Below, piece after piece: positions 21,906 through 33,850 of a stretch of 64,000 nucleotides of DNA. The notes below the pieces were generated by a model. It saw only the letters and a list, made by a program, of their open reading frames with translations. It had not been told where the DNA came from and searched no databases. Position numbers and translations under genes: made by a program. Where the stretch lies: the NCBI GenBank assembly GCA_963585895.1, contig OY757911.1, positions 95,592,148 through 95,656,147 on the forward strand, in the 5' to 3' direction. The DNA is from Sepioteuthis lessoniana. Its lineage: Eukaryota; Mollusca; Cephalopoda; Myopsida; Loliginidae. The stretch's first letter is position 1; each line of letters starts with the position of its first letter.

Positions 21906-23330
21906 AACAGCACACGTACACACGAATATATATTTGAGAAGTTTTAAGCAACAAATATAATTGAAGTTAGAAAATGATTTTAGAATTCCTGAGTTTTTCT
22001 TTTGATGCTCATTTCACAAATGGTCGACTAGTCATTTTTAAAATTATATTAGATATAGAATTTACAAAAATTCTAAAATACCAGATTTCTTATTTTCTAT
22101 ATATTTATCTATCTATCCATTCTTTTTTCTTTCTTTTTTTTCAGTGAAGATGGATTGAAAAGTTTTCTGCCGGAGCAAAAATGAAATGACTCTAGAACTA
22201 TAAAATGTTCATGCTAATATACTTATTCCTACCAAAGATCAGTGCATATAGCGTATTGAAGGGATGACTTTCATTTCATTACTCCAATCAGGGCTTAATT
22301 ATCTCCTTAAATTGGTGAATGAACTCAGCCCTCCTAAGACGTCACTCACCGAGCAATGTATTACACATTTCTTATATAGATACCCAGCCTGTTCCTGGAC
22401 TTAAACAGAAAGTAGCAGGCTATTTCCAAGGATTGGGATCTCTAAAAATAACTACGATGTCATAATTCAGTTTGAAAATAACCATGTTAATGCTCTCAGT
22501 ATATATAAAACTGCTATGGGAATATTTGAAATATCACAAGGGAAAATTGTGTTGGGTCTTGTCCTGTTCTTCAGTCATATTTCAGTTTTTAGATACATGA
22601 CTCCTCCGCTAAGATTTTGTAGAAGATAAACAATCTTAATTGGCATGCTATATAGTGAATGAAGTTAGTGATAGAAAAAAAAACTCAAGATCGAAACTAA
22701 AAGCTGCCATTTAAGAAGATATACTTCCATATTGAAAAACTATTTCCAAGAATTTATTCAGAAAAAATCATGAAATTGTAGATAAACCTACCGAATAAAT
22801 TATTTGTAGTCAACTAGTTACCGCACGTGGATATTTCATAGAGAATGAACTTGACAGTTCTGAAAACGATTAAAAGTTGAAAATTGCCCGTCTCGATTAA
22901 TTATTTCTTGAAGTATGGAAAACTCGAACATTTAACGACTTACTTTAATGAAAAGGATACTTCTCTGCTGATCATAAGCGTCAAGTAACGATAAATCTGC
23001 CCAGTACTTACATGAATAACAAAAAGGAAACAACAGGTACTTGTGTGCAAAGCGATGCCAAATTATCGTATCTGGCAAGAGATTGTAGATTCTAAAAAGA
23101 ATTACAATCCTTTTTTTTTAATTTATTTATAATATTTCTTTAATTCATTGTTAAACGAAACAAAAAAAAAACAATGTTTTGAACAAAAATGAAAAAAAAA
23201 AAATAGTCAATCATCAAAACATTTTCACTAATGTCTTAGATATTAATTATAAATAGTTGTGTATAAGACGCACTGTTTATCCAGATTTTTCAGCTCATAA
23301 GTTAGGGATGTATATTATGCACGGGATTTA
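21906..23330. other. Unassigned AT-rich stretch
   Basis: No coding or repeat signature recognised. Confidence 0.45.
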
Positions 23331-23334
23331 TTAA

Positions 23335-23460
23335 ATAAAATGTTTTCTGACCACATTCCCAGCTATGGGTTAAAAAGTACCGCTACAGTCCTACTTGGAT
23401 GGCTTTGGCATCAAATAATCCACGAAGGTTGATATGCAATTTTACAAAACACCGAAAACC
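23335..23460 (+). repeat. SINE family B tail
   Basis: CAGCTATGGGTTAAAAAGTA is followed by TACTTGGATGGCTTTGGCAT and TTGATATGCAATTTTAC, the family B body end and tail without the head. Confidence 0.55.
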
Positions 23461-24660
23461 GAAACATTTCACAGCCCATCTTTGGAACGGTATGAAGATA
23501 GAGCTATTTTCATTGTAAGCCGAAAGTGTATTTTTTTTTTTTTTAATTAGGCTTCTATATCTGCACTAGTTGAATCTTTATTTTTGCATTATTTTATCAA
23601 CGCTTTCGAATAAAATATCCTTATATATTTGCCTCGAAAATTTTGTAAGATCCATAACCCTAAATTATTTTTGGATATTTCACTCAAAGATTATTATGAG
23701 ATGTATGATATGTTAAAATCCTGAATTAAGCAATCTATTCTTCGACTTCATCATTGAGTTATTCTCTTGCCACGTTGTCTCCCACTGACAGAGAGAAAAA
23801 AAGGAATTTCTACTATCCCTGCGTGTTTAAATTAGCAGGCCGCCAAAGAATGACCGTTAAGAGAGGAATAGGAATCTAGGTCAATCCCTTTTGGCCGAAG
23901 TAACGAATCCAGGTCAGAATGGAAACCAACAGATGTTTACACTCTGTGACCGGATGGATAAAGAATGGGGTATAGGGACACATAGTAGTCCTAACGAATC
24001 CTAACGAAGATAGAAGCTAAATGATTGGCTTGAATCCCAAAGCAGAAATCGCCCTCTTCTTCCGTCAGCGGAAATAGGGGTAAAGAAAATCAGTTTTGAA
24101 GAGAGATGTCGTCGTGAAAAGATGGGGCGAATCTCGGGCCAAGACTTCGGGTGAAGAAAGCGAAAAGAATCTTCGACAAGAAGGACCTATGCCATTCAAG
24201 CCAGAGCATTATGAATATATAAAATTCCGTTAGCCCGTAAAAGAAAAAAATACTCTCCGAAGGAACCCGCCGAAAAGATAAGTAAACATTATGACTGTTT
24301 CTCCCAACAGCCAATTATATAATCTCTCTCTCTCTCTCTCAATTTAAAGAAAGACAAAAGAAAAGAAGAAAAGGAAGAAAGACATTTATAGTTATGTATT
24401 ATCTGCTCATAATGTAGCCGACACGTTGAATATGTGTGTCCACGTTTGAATTAAAAAGATTGTTATATTTTAATGTCCCCAACGTGTTGAAGTTAGTTCA
24501 TTGTGTAGTTTGCTGTAAAGTTGCTTTTTCATGTTTCTTTTTCTGCTTCTTTCGCCTCATGTTATTCTCACCTAAATTGTTCTATTCTTTCCTTTGAAAA
24601 TATTATACGGAAAACCGGAATTGTCGACTACTATAGATAATATTATTATATCAAAACCTA
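23461..24660. other. Unassigned; includes a GC-richer purine-biased island
   Basis: Around 23770-24320 the composition is more balanced and purine-biased on the plus strand. It contains a short direct repeat (TCCTAACGAA twice near 23990-24008). A 74-residue minus-strand open frame at 24090-24314 has no recognisable motif. It could be a non-coding exon, an LTR fragment or an unlisted repeat; I cannot tell. Confidence 0.3.
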
Positions 24661-24900
24661 GAGGTCCATACCTTCCATAAGTCTAGGGGTAGGAAGAACT
24701 AGTGGCCTGGTGGGTGTGTGTTAGCGTGAAGTTTGGAAGCCCCTTGCCAGCGGCGGTCAGACTAGACCTAAATTAACCCCCACATAATATGCCAGTTCAT
24801 ATATGCCCGAGAAAGGACCCTGAACAATGACTTATTCTACGAGGGATCAAGTGCCAGACCGCCCCATCTTCACACGTGCGAAAAATAAATTTCCGTCTTG
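24661..24900 (+). repeat. Possible unclassified short interspersed repeat
   Basis: A GC-richer block (GTGGCCTGGTGGGTGTGTG, CCCCTTGCCAGCGGCGGTC, ATATGCCCGAGAAAGGACCC) differs sharply from its AT-rich flanks. No second copy occurs in the window, so the call rests on composition only. Confidence 0.25.
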
Positions 24901-24999
24901 GGATTTTAATAAATTTGCCGTCACACTTTTGTGCATGTTGGGTACATCCTTCAATTAGTTATGTGGTAAGACGGTAGTAGATGTGACATTCATGTGAGT

Positions 25000-25026
25000 A
25001 TATATATATATATATAGAGAGAGAGG
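25000..25026. repeat. Short (TA)n(GA)n microsatellite
   Basis: TA run followed by GA run. Confidence 0.9.
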
Positions 25027-25160
25027 GAGATTTGTAGTGAATCTGAAAGTATGATAGAAATATGTGGAAAGACAGCTTGAAGTCCGTGAAGATAAAAAAA
25101 CCGATAGAAATATCATACATCTAAATTTGTGTTAAGGGTTTGATTCATCCAACTTTCGAC

Positions 25161-25161
<1 letters not shown>

Positions 25162-25193
<32 letters not shown>
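25162..25193. repeat. (TA)n microsatellite
   Basis: Pure TA run. Confidence 0.95.
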
Positions 25194-25196
<3 letters not shown>

Positions 25197-25199
25197 GGA

Positions 25200-26620
25200 G
25201 TGCTGAAATTTCTTATGAAGATGAAAAATCTATTAGTCATAAATTAATTTATAACTGAAATCCAAGCAATACAACACAGACAGAAGAAATTATTTGACAA
25301 CAAGAGGGAATTATGTTGAAAAATAATCCTGATTTTTCCACTTAGCATGTGAATATATAAGCCATCTTGATTTATTATGATGTATTTTCTTGGATATCAA
25401 TTCGCTTCTTTTATTGAGCAATCTGATTTTATGATGTTCAAGGATGTGTAATTTTTCTTCTAGATGAAATCTGCAGCTTTATTACCTCCTTTGTAAGGTT
25501 GCACTTTTTTCACAATATCCAATTTTATTTTTGGGAGATTTCCCCAAAATAACAAGATATTAGGTTTACTTGTTCTTCAATAATAGCATCGACCACATTT
25601 TATGCAAACTTTTCTTATTTTCATTTCTCCCTTTCGTTATATATATATATATATATATATATATAATCCAGTGTATAGGGATTACTTGCATTATTTCTGG
25701 ATCACAGACAATCCATTTATTTTCGTTCCATAATTGTTTCCTTTTTCCTAATACAGAAATAGCGAGATTCTTGGTACTGAAAAAGGAGAAAACTTTTGTT
25801 CAAGCAGAAAATGGCTAATGCTAGTTTGGGAAGGTAGCGATTTCAGAGTGATAAGAAATGGCATTCTTGTCAACTTATGCAATGTACAAATGGAGTCAGT
25901 GATTGAAGCAATTTTTTCTTCCGCCAGCTTTTTCAGCGTAACTCTATCTATCTATCTATCTCTTTCTATATATATATATATATATATAATCATTACCGTG
26001 GGTGGATGTTTACGCTTGTTTATTTTTAAAAATAGTTATATCCTATGATATGAAGTTTCATCAATAGCAAATTTGTCCCATGATAAAAAGTTTTCATTTA
26101 TGTATAATGCAAGGAAAACCAGTCGATGACAGCAATTATATTCCGAGTCATATGAATGTTATGTATTCATAGTGCACAATAAGGTTTAAACATAACCCTT
26201 ACTCCTTTGGTATATTTCTGTAGTAGCTTAAGGAAAAGCTTGATAAATAGAATTATATATTTAAGAAACACGGGAGCTGTAATAAGATTATTTTGCAGTT
26301 GCAAGGACTTGAAGAAAGCAGGATAAGATAAAGAAAAGATAAAGTGGTGACAAGTTCAAATCAGGAAAAATTCGACAGGTAGTTGAAAAGAATACCAGTC
26401 ACTTTAGCGTCGGTGTTGCAACAATCACATGGACCAATCTTAAAAACAGGTGGACGTGAAGAGCTGTTCTTTCCTAAATCATTGCAACCCCCAATTATAG
26501 GCAATTTTGCTAACCTCGAAATTCAAGTTGATTCTTATTGATCTGCGTGTTTATATATAATTGACACTTTTCAAAAATATCCAACCCTCTTATGACAATT
26601 TCTTGTATCTACTGTGAATG
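25200..26620. other. Unassigned AT-rich stretch with short TA microsatellites
   Basis: TA runs occur at 25639-25665 and, after TATC repeats, at 25944-25988. Two consecutive plus-strand open frames (25570-25818 and 25818-26048) run through these microsatellites and show no domain. Confidence 0.45.
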
Positions 26621-26624
26621 TTTG

Positions 26625-27400
26625 ATTTAGTTTGGTTTTAAGGCATGTCAACAATTGTTGGTCATTTAAAATTAAATCCTATTTTTTCATATATATCAAA
26701 TACATATGATTTGTAAACTTATTGTTGATACATTTTTAAACTATCCTGAGTTCATTATTTTGTTCACAGTTAAATAGCTTCAAGTATTTCTATCAAACAT
26801 TTATTGTTATTTACTATTAATCATTTGTTTTCAAACAGGTAAATAGTTTCAAATATGCTATGTAATAATAACAGTGTAACACCTATCATGTGTTTGTACA
26901 CGGAGAAGTGGTGACATGTTTTGCTATTTAATACAAATGATTCGATTAATCACGATTTGGTAATTTAAACTCAGTTAAATGGTTCCATGTTTTGGTATGT
27001 ATCGCTAGCAATTCAATTAAACCTCATTCATTTGTTTACACAGTGGAATGATCAAATAGATCTATTTCTAACAACTCAATTTAGCACAAGTTATTTGTTT
27101 GCACACACTCAAACAGTTGTATTTGACCTATAGATATGACTATCAGGTGCTAATGCTCTCGATTCGACAGTCCAGCATAGTAACCATTACACCATGCAGA
27201 CACCTCCATATCTCTTAATGAACCTCTTTATAAATAGATAGGGCCCTATACGGTGCTACCACACCGGGCCAGAGTGGACCTGGGAGCGATGGCAATAAAG
27301 GGGTTTTCTGTATTCTCCAAAGCTTCAGCATCACTGGAACCTTACTATCAAATTGTTTAGTGTCATATACAGGACACTTGTTGGGGGGATCTTCTCCCTT
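26625..27400 (+). repeat. Family D element with a SINE head fragment inside
   Basis: The leader module (GTTTGGTTTTAAGGCATGTC) is followed by many units on TCATTTGTTTGCACACAG and AATAGTTTCAAATATGC. The start of a core (ACTATCAGGTGCTAATGCTC) is cut at about 27155 by a minus-strand tRNA-like piece (GGTGTCTGCATGGTGTAATG). A second, nearly complete core then begins at 27240 (GTGCTACCACACCGGGCCAG). The core ends abruptly at the LINE-1f fragment. Confidence 0.6.
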
Positions 27401-27640
27401 TGCTTGGCCATATGCGAGGGTCTATAGGAGTACATCACTTATGAGCTCGTCCTTGCTTCTCCAGCAGTGTCCTGCATGTCTGGTTCGTCTAACTTGGATA
27501 GTTTTCGTGATGGGAGGCAGTTGGCCGTATAGTTGGTGCCTTGTTGGGTGTTGCCGCCAGGACTCGTTCAATATTGCTCGCAACATTCTTGTGTAATTGC
27601 CGTCAAGCTTCTTCTCCAGCCGTTTTGAGTGATTGCAACT
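27401..27640 (-). pseudogene. LINE-1f internal fragment
   Basis: The minus-strand translation has RLEKKLDGNYTRMLRAILNE, SWRQHPTRHQLYGQLPPITK and RTRHAGHCWRSKDELI, the thumb-to-C-terminal region of LINE-1f. It lacks the usual C-terminal block and ATG tail on its left side, where it joins a family D core directly, so both ends are truncated. Confidence 0.75.
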
Positions 27641-27728
27641 AAATAGCAATACTTAAAACATTTATGTGAAAACTAATGAATTCTGGTTCGTTTAAAATTT
27701 TTACCTGCGAACTATTCGTTTACAAGTC

Positions 27729-27730
<2 letters not shown>

Positions 27731-27807
<77 letters not shown>
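27731..27807. repeat. Compound microsatellite (CA)n(TA)n
   Basis: CA run followed directly by TA run. Confidence 0.97.
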
Positions 27808-27809
<2 letters not shown>

Positions 27810-27810
<1 letters not shown>

Positions 27811-29580
27811 ACTTGGGTTTAAATACCTTTCAAATGTTAATATCTTAAAACCTAATCAACCAACATATTAATTTGTAAATTGGATTGCGCATTTATTAAT
27901 GTTAACACATTTTCAATAAGGTGATTTGTGCAATGTATGCTGTACTTACTGGATCAGTTTGATACTGATTAAATCAACGTACCCTGTTTTAATTTCTGCT
28001 GAGCATCTTTCGTTGGTTAATTGTGAGCGTTGTAATTATTACTGTCCACTTGATACCCTATTCTTATATCTTTTTTTCAGACAAAGTAAACTACGAAAAA
28101 TCATTCTAAACTGATAATCATCTTTATTATTTTAATTACGACTAAATGCTTCTCTTTTCCTAACTATATGTATGAATTAAAGTCTTTAATAAATCACAAA
28201 TGTGAGACCATTTTCTATTATTTGATCTATTGATAGTACATAATCTTAGCCGTCTATCAATAGAAAGAGTACAAATGAGTCATCTTGCAAGACTCTCGTG
28301 AAAATGTCAATGTGCTCATGGCAACCGTGGAGAATCTTGGGAAATAGAAGTTGAAATGTAGGTATCCTGTTACGGAAAATCATAATATAAATAATAATAA
28401 AATATTTGGCTACCTAGTTACAAGACAATATATAAAGGACAATTGTCAGATCTAATAAGAACAATTTCTGCTCATCAACAGATATTAAGTATACCTTTCT
28501 CAAAATTGTAATTACTTTTGGATTCATAGATATATTTCTCTGGTAATTTAAGCTACGACTGTTATATCAGTGATTGTGAAGAACTTATCATCTAGTCGAT
28601 TAGGCAAAACACAGAAAAACAGCTATCCTTCAATACTAGGATTTATGTTGTTTATTTTCTTCGTTCATTCGTATAAGTTGCCTGGTCTTTCATTATCCTC
28701 ACAGTTAACAATTTTCGGATCTTTAGTTGTTTTGGGGTTTTTTTTCTGTTTTTGTTTTTTGTTTTTTTTTACTATCGATATGCGCTTGGGCATTTCTCGG
28801 TCCAGTCTACAATGACCGACTCGAAAGGCCCTACTTCTTTTATTGGGGTTCTCAAAACCGCGAATCCCAACTCTTGACGTTTGATTGATTCGCTTGACAA
28901 GCTCCATGACCACTTAGATGACTGATATTGTCTAAGGATTTCGGAACGTCCCGGTAATATCTGTTTCCACGCTGATATGGTAATAAAAATGTTATTGTAT
29001 TTACTCTACCGATCAAGAATTTCAATTTCATCAAATCGTCTAATTTCCGACTGCTGCCTTTGAACAAGCAAACATATCGATTCGTACCTCGAGACAACGT
29101 CAATTTAGCATTCGTTTACAGTTTTTCATTTTAACATAGTACAAAAACTTTCCTTAAGATTAGAAGGAACATGACGGCGACTTATGTTCCTTTATGTCAA
29201 TGTAAATGTGTTTGTCGAAAAATATCTAACGCCATTTTGTTTTATGATAATTTTAATTTTTTTTTTTTACATTTACCACTTTATTTTTGCGGATATTCTT
29301 TTAGATAATCTACTGCTGTATGCTTTATATCGGATTTTATGATTTGATTAGTATTTTGGTATTTCGATAATCTTCAGTGGTTTATTTACTTATCATCAAT
29401 GTCTAAAAACTTCCTGAGACAGTTTTAATATTTTCTTTCATTGTAAAGATTACGATATAAAGAGAAAATAAGCAAACTCAATAGAATCACTGATAGGAAT
29501 TATTAGAGGAAGCCTTTGAGATGTCTTATAAAGCAAAATATAAAAAGAACAGAGCCTATGTAAACAAACACTCGCATGCG
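27810..29580. other. Unassigned stretch
   Basis: Mostly AT-rich. The part at 28780-29110 is less biased and holds two overlapping minus-strand open frames (28665-28913 and 28852-29103) without recognisable domains. A T-homopolymer-rich patch lies at 28735-28770. Confidence 0.4.
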
Positions 29581-29582
29581 CA

Positions 29583-29589
29583 CGCACAC

Positions 29590-29671
<82 letters not shown>
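29583..29671. repeat. (CA)n(TA)n microsatellite, left half of a split array
   Basis: A short CA part and a long TA run ending exactly at the Tc1-like element. Confidence 0.95.
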
Positions 29672-29672
<1 letters not shown>

Positions 29673-29674
<2 letters not shown>

Positions 29675-31186
29675 CCTGGGCATAAATATGACACCAACCT
29701 CAAAAATGAAGAAAAATATATAGTTTACAATTTTTAAATTATGAAAATCATATATATTAAGGTATAAAAACAATCAAAATTAAAATATGAAAATATTTTT
29801 AATAATTTTTTATACGTATATTTGCTTTTATGTTTAATTTTAAAATTTTGTTCTGACATAAATATAAGACCAATGAGCAAAACAATAAAATATAAAGGTC
29901 AATCTTTTATTCAATATTTTGTAGTTCCTCTGTTAGCTTTGATAACCTCAAAAATTCGACTAGGCAGAAGTTGAATAGAAAGTATTTTCCCATACGTCTA
30001 AGATTGCATTTTTTTAGTTCAGAAATTGCTGTGTACTGTCGACCTCCTTCATAAACCTTTACTACAATCCATCCCCACAAAGTTTTTAAAGGAATGAGGT
30101 CTGGAGAACACGCTGCATGGTCAAAACATCTTTTTTGTTGTTCAAACAAGTACTTCTTTGTGATTGATACATTATGAATAGCAGCAGCATCTTGCTGAAA
30201 AATCCATGCTTCTCTACAGAGACGTCACCCGTATAGTGCGAGATATAAATCATTTTGCATCTTCACATAATCTGGTGTTGTTAGTCGAGCACTAACGAAT
30301 TGTAGTTTAAGTTAACCTGGAGATGAGAACCCCACCATATCATCACTGATCCTCTTCCATTATACTATGTTGAATAATTCTCTTCTCGAAAAATATTTTC
30401 GTGTCAGTATTTCTGAAAGCCATCTGGATCTTAACAGAATTTTTTTTGTCAGAAAAAAAAACTTTTTGCCATTCTTTAGCACTCAGTTTGGATATTGACG
30501 AGCATATTCTTGTCATTTTTATTTGTGCGTCATAATTAACCTTAGACGATAAATTCTTTTATTTTTTTTTTTGCTTAATTTTGTAGTTGCTTAAATGCCT
30601 TCTAATTGTTCTTGTAGTGCAAGGAGCATCCTCTATTTTTGATGTGGACGAGGCATTCTTTACTTAGCAAACAACTCTTCACTTGAAAGGTGGTAATAAC
30701 TTTTCAGGCCTGCCAGTCAGTTTTTTTTGTTCCATACATATGTGGACTTTTGAATTAATTGTAGATAAAGATTTACAGCGTCTTAAGGCAATTTATATAT
30801 CTCTGAGATTTTCCAGCTCGTTTCACAGCTGTAATCTCAACTTTCTCAAATTCAGACTATTTAGTCCTTCTAGCTATGGATGTTTTTATGTTTTTAATAT
30901 TTTAAGAATTAAAGTTTTAATAGCTTTTATATTACTTACCCAATATATGATACATTTTTCAATTAAAGTCTTTCTTCTTTAGTTTTTATTAGTGGTCCCA
31001 TATTTATATCAAAGAAGAATTTTAAATTTTAGCGTAAATGCCAATATACATATAAAAAGTTAATTGAAATTTCTTCTTATTTTAAATTTAAATGTCTCAT
31101 AACCTTACCTTTCATATATCTAATTTTCATAATTTATAACAATATCTCTTTCTTCGTTTTTGAAGTTGGTCTTATATTTTTCCAGG

Positions 31187-31190
<4 letters not shown>
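29673..31190 (-). mobile_element. Tc1-like DNA transposon, decayed, inserted in (TA)n
   Basis: The ends are inverted repeats of at least 40 bases. The left end has CATAAATATGACACCAACCT then CAAAAATGAAG; the right end, reversed, has AAAATATAAGACCAACTTC then AAAAACGAAG. A second pair of related repeats lies inside, about 180-200 bases from each end (near 29851-29880 and 30985-31015), an IR/DR-like arrangement. Both flanks are TA arrays, consistent with the TA target preference of the superfamily. The length of about 1.5 kb is normal for an autonomous Tc1 element. Confidence 0.8.
29905..30650 (-). pseudogene. Tc1-like transposase pseudogene
   Basis: The minus-strand frames contain a WIFQQDAAA-like block with the second catalytic Asp, then ITKKYLFEQQK and HAACSPDLIPLKTLWG. 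In functional Tc1 transposases (DDE, 34-residue spacing) the last block reads NPIENLWG-like. Here the catalytic Glu position is Lys, and several stops and shifts lie upstream. A KEWQKVFFSD-like piece near 30450 may correspond to the first catalytic Asp region. The product would cut and paste the element; this copy cannot. Confidence 0.7.

Positions 31191-31252
<62 letters not shown>
31191..31252. repeat. (TA)n microsatellite, right half of a split array
   Basis: A TA run starting exactly at the end of the Tc1-like element. Confidence 0.95.
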
Positions 31253-31257
<5 letters not shown>

Positions 31258-31534
31258 CCATTTTCATATATAAGCGAGTAGTAATTAGAACTAATTTAAA
31301 ATCAAAATTAAACACTATTTCCACCAAAAATCATAAAGCAATTATTTTGAAATTTGAAATGTTTTTAATTAAAAATCAATATTATTTGCACACTTAATAA
31401 CAGGAAACGGATTATCATATTGATTGATAAGGAGCCTCTTCACGTTTATGCAAAGAAAGTTATTCCAAGAACATTATTCTGATAAAAGTATTCGTTTACC
31501 AAATGACATGTTTAAAGATCATTCATTTCCTTTC

Positions 31535-31687
31535 CTGGTGGAGAATTTATGGAGTAGTGGTTAACATGCCAGATTTTATAATCATAATAAGTGTGTTTAA
31601 ACTACCCTTGGAAAAATTAGGAACCTCCTTATACCCTAGAACCATGAAAAAATACCATGGCATCTCTACGCTTTTTAACAATCCCTT
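31535..31687 (+). repeat. SINE family B head fragment
   Basis: The tRNA-like GGAGTAGTGGTTAACATGCC and ACCCTTGGAAAAATTAGGAA match the family B head and body start. It is cut by the following family C copy. Confidence 0.4.
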
Positions 31688-31945
31688 TGTCATAGTGGTG
31701 AGAGTGTTCGCCGATGGTCAGGTAGAAGAGGGTTCAATCCCCAATCGAATCATATCAAATACTCAAAAGTGTTACTAGATGCCTACTAGCCTAACACTCA
31801 GCATTATAAGGTATGGATCAAGGTTAAGTGAAGCAATCCAGGGAAAGGAATTGCGCCCTCCTCTACACCTCTGCGTTGTAGTTATTGAAAAGAGAACTTT
31901 CGGATCGCCTTCGACGGCAGCCGGCAATTTTACTTGGAACAACGA
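31688..31945 (+). repeat. SINE family C, full length
   Basis: The tRNA-like head (TAGTGGTGAGAGTGTTCGCC, then GGGTTCAATCCCCAATCG as B box) is followed by ATATCAAATACTCAAAAGTG, GGAATTGCGCCCTCCTCTAC and GTAGTTATTGAAAAGAGAAC. This is the clearest head for family C in the window. Confidence 0.75.
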
Positions 31946-32893
31946 CTCTTTTTTACAAGGATCCCATTGAATTTAAATTATTAAAAAAATTGTAATGTCA
32001 TTAAAAAGGAGAAAGAACGTGAATGTTCTTTTATTTAGTGGATGATATGTATAGTGGTTAATAGTATTTGTAAAAGGACAAACATAAAATAAATTAGTTT
32101 ACTTTTAGTAGGAAAGATCATGTATGCCACACTAAGATATTAAAATGGCAACACGAATACAACATGAAATCAAATTTTAGCAACTATTTTAAACAAAAAC
32201 ATTCTAAATATTTTATACAGTTAAACAAGAGACAAAGTATTTTAGTTTTTTCTGCATAGAAATTAAATATTAACACACAAACACACACACACACACACAT
32301 ACACACACATACACACACGTATATATAACATCACCAACTTTTCTGGTTTATATTGAGCTAGAATATTTAAGAAAATAATTTTCCAATGATTTTTGACTTC
32401 CTCAGAACCACTCACAAAACTGCTCGGAAATCTTAGTGGTTTTGCTATTTACTGAATGCGTTGGAAATATCATTACATAAGAAGCTTAAGTCAATCTTAA
32501 AGAACTGTACAGTAAGGCCCTGCATTAACGTGTCATTTGAATTGAATGTGCTACACAAATATATAATTCTCGGTGAAAGTGTGCAGAGTAATCACAAAAG
32601 AATGCTACATTTATGATCACACGTCGTTGGATGACGACGGCGGAACACAAAAGCTCAATTCGTCTTAAGGGTTACAACCCCTATTACTTTATTTTTCTCG
32701 TTAAGTTTCTGATGTGATGTAATTGAATGATTGAAAATGTGTGGTTGGTTGGATGTTTGATAATATTTATGGCATATGAACCATTCTGAGTTATCTAATA
32801 TTATATTACTTATTGACTAATAGCACTTACTGAAAGGGAAAAAACCGCAAGCAATTCGAAGATAAAAATATACAACGAATCACTTTCTATGGG

Positions 32894-32895
<2 letters not shown>
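31946..32895. other. Unassigned; short (CA)n at 32277-32328
   Basis: AT-rich. A CA run with CATA interruptions passes into a short TA run. A weak family B tail-like ATTTATGGCATATGAACC lies near 32766. Confidence 0.4.

Positions 32896-32965
<70 letters not shown>
32896..32965. repeat. (TA)n microsatellite
   Basis: Pure TA run of about 70 bases. Confidence 0.97.
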
Positions 32966-32969
<4 letters not shown>

Positions 32970-33110
32970 AAAAAGAAAAGGCCAACCTTGTCATACCAAC
33001 CGAAAAAAATTAACAGATACGCAATAGATTAGTCAAAAGAAAAAACACCGTAATTTCGGCTAAGCTACAAGTACCAAAAATTGCATTACTATGTAGAGCA
33101 AGATAGTGAC

Positions 33111-33260
33111 AAAATTATTTCATGAGTCAGGAACTAACCTACTACAGTTTCGCCTAAGTTCTCATCAGGATGCTGAATCCCTTGTCGGGATTAGATACCC
33201 TGATGAGCCACTTTGGCGAAACTGTAGTAGGGTGTTTCCTGACTCACGAAATAATTTTTT
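33111..33260. repeat. Palindromic foldback sequence with hammerhead motifs in both arms
   Basis: Two arms of about 70 bases (33111-33181 and 33187-33260) are imperfect reverse complements around a 5-base spacer. They share ATTATTTCATGAGTCAGGAA, CTACTACAGTTTCGCC and CTCATCAGG on one strand. The right arm carries a hammerhead core on the plus strand and the left arm a weaker one on the minus strand. TA arrays flank the unit. The arrangement resembles paired, inverted terminal repeats of a Penelope-like element without its coding region. Confidence 0.75.
33188..33240 (+). ncRNA. Hammerhead ribozyme candidate, right arm
   Basis: CTGATGA at 33200-33206 and GAAA at 33218-33221 enclose a perfect short stem II (GCCA with TGGC, 3-base loop). 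Stem III can form with A33221-T33228 and C33222-G33227 around TGTA, giving a GTA cleavage triplet with cleavage after 33229. Stem I pairs ATACC upstream with GGTGTTT downstream only with one bulged G and wobbles. The core is convincing, but stem I is weaker than in the 19131 ribozyme. Confidence 0.6.
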
Positions 33261-33263
33261 CAA

Positions 33264-33269
33264 TATATG

Positions 33270-33320
<51 letters not shown>
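33264..33320. repeat. (TA)n microsatellite with TG interruptions
   Basis: TA run with interspersed GTATA. Confidence 0.95.
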
Positions 33321-33323
<3 letters not shown>

Positions 33324-33639
33324 TGTGTTATCTGTAAGAATGTGTTGGTAAATATATTTGGTTGATTAGATTGGTATTTTGTTTGATTGCATATCAACTG
33401 TCGTGGGGTATTTGATGATATTAAATTCATGTATTTAAATAAATAGGCTGAAATAATTTTCAATCACTGTATGCGTATCAATGAAGTTAGAGAACTGATT
33501 CTTAGTAGCTGTTTCTTGAATCACGTTTGACCATCATCCCAAGCCGAAAACGGGTATGATATAAAGGGTTGGGTATTTGTTTGTCATAAAATCAATTTGA
33601 AAAATACGGTAGGGACTTAGTAGCATATGTGTTAGGTCT

Positions 33640-33850
33640 TGATTTGACCAACTGACTGATCGGATCAGACTTCTTCGTCCTGCTCTGTATCTCAAGTAAA
33701 GACTGAAATTGAGTATTGTGGTTCACCAAAAATCCAGTCCTCAGACATTAAAGTCGTTACTTAAGATTAACAGATAGCCCTAAAAGGGTGAGTCATTACC
33801 CCACTGCAGAAATGTCGCCTAATTCTACAACCCCGGACAACAGAGCAACA
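33640..33850 (+). repeat. Degenerate family D core
   Basis: GGGTGAGTCATTACCCCACT, then CAGAAATGTCGCC and ATTCTACAACCCCGG, correspond to the 3' half of the D core. The 5' half is barely recognisable. Confidence 0.35.

Noticed and set aside
27360-27596. Plus-strand open frame of 78 residues, and similar ones at 47950-48174
   Set aside because: They are antisense shadows of LINE-1f; the minus-strand frames carry the reverse transcriptase motifs.
29594-29671. Tandem arrays as CRISPR
   Set aside because: All tandem repeats here are simple microsatellites or degenerate minisatellites without spacers of regular length.
33187-33206. GGATTAGATACCC, identical to a conserved bacterial 16S rRNA word
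   Set aside because: The flanks are a palindrome with hammerhead cores and show no further rRNA similarity.
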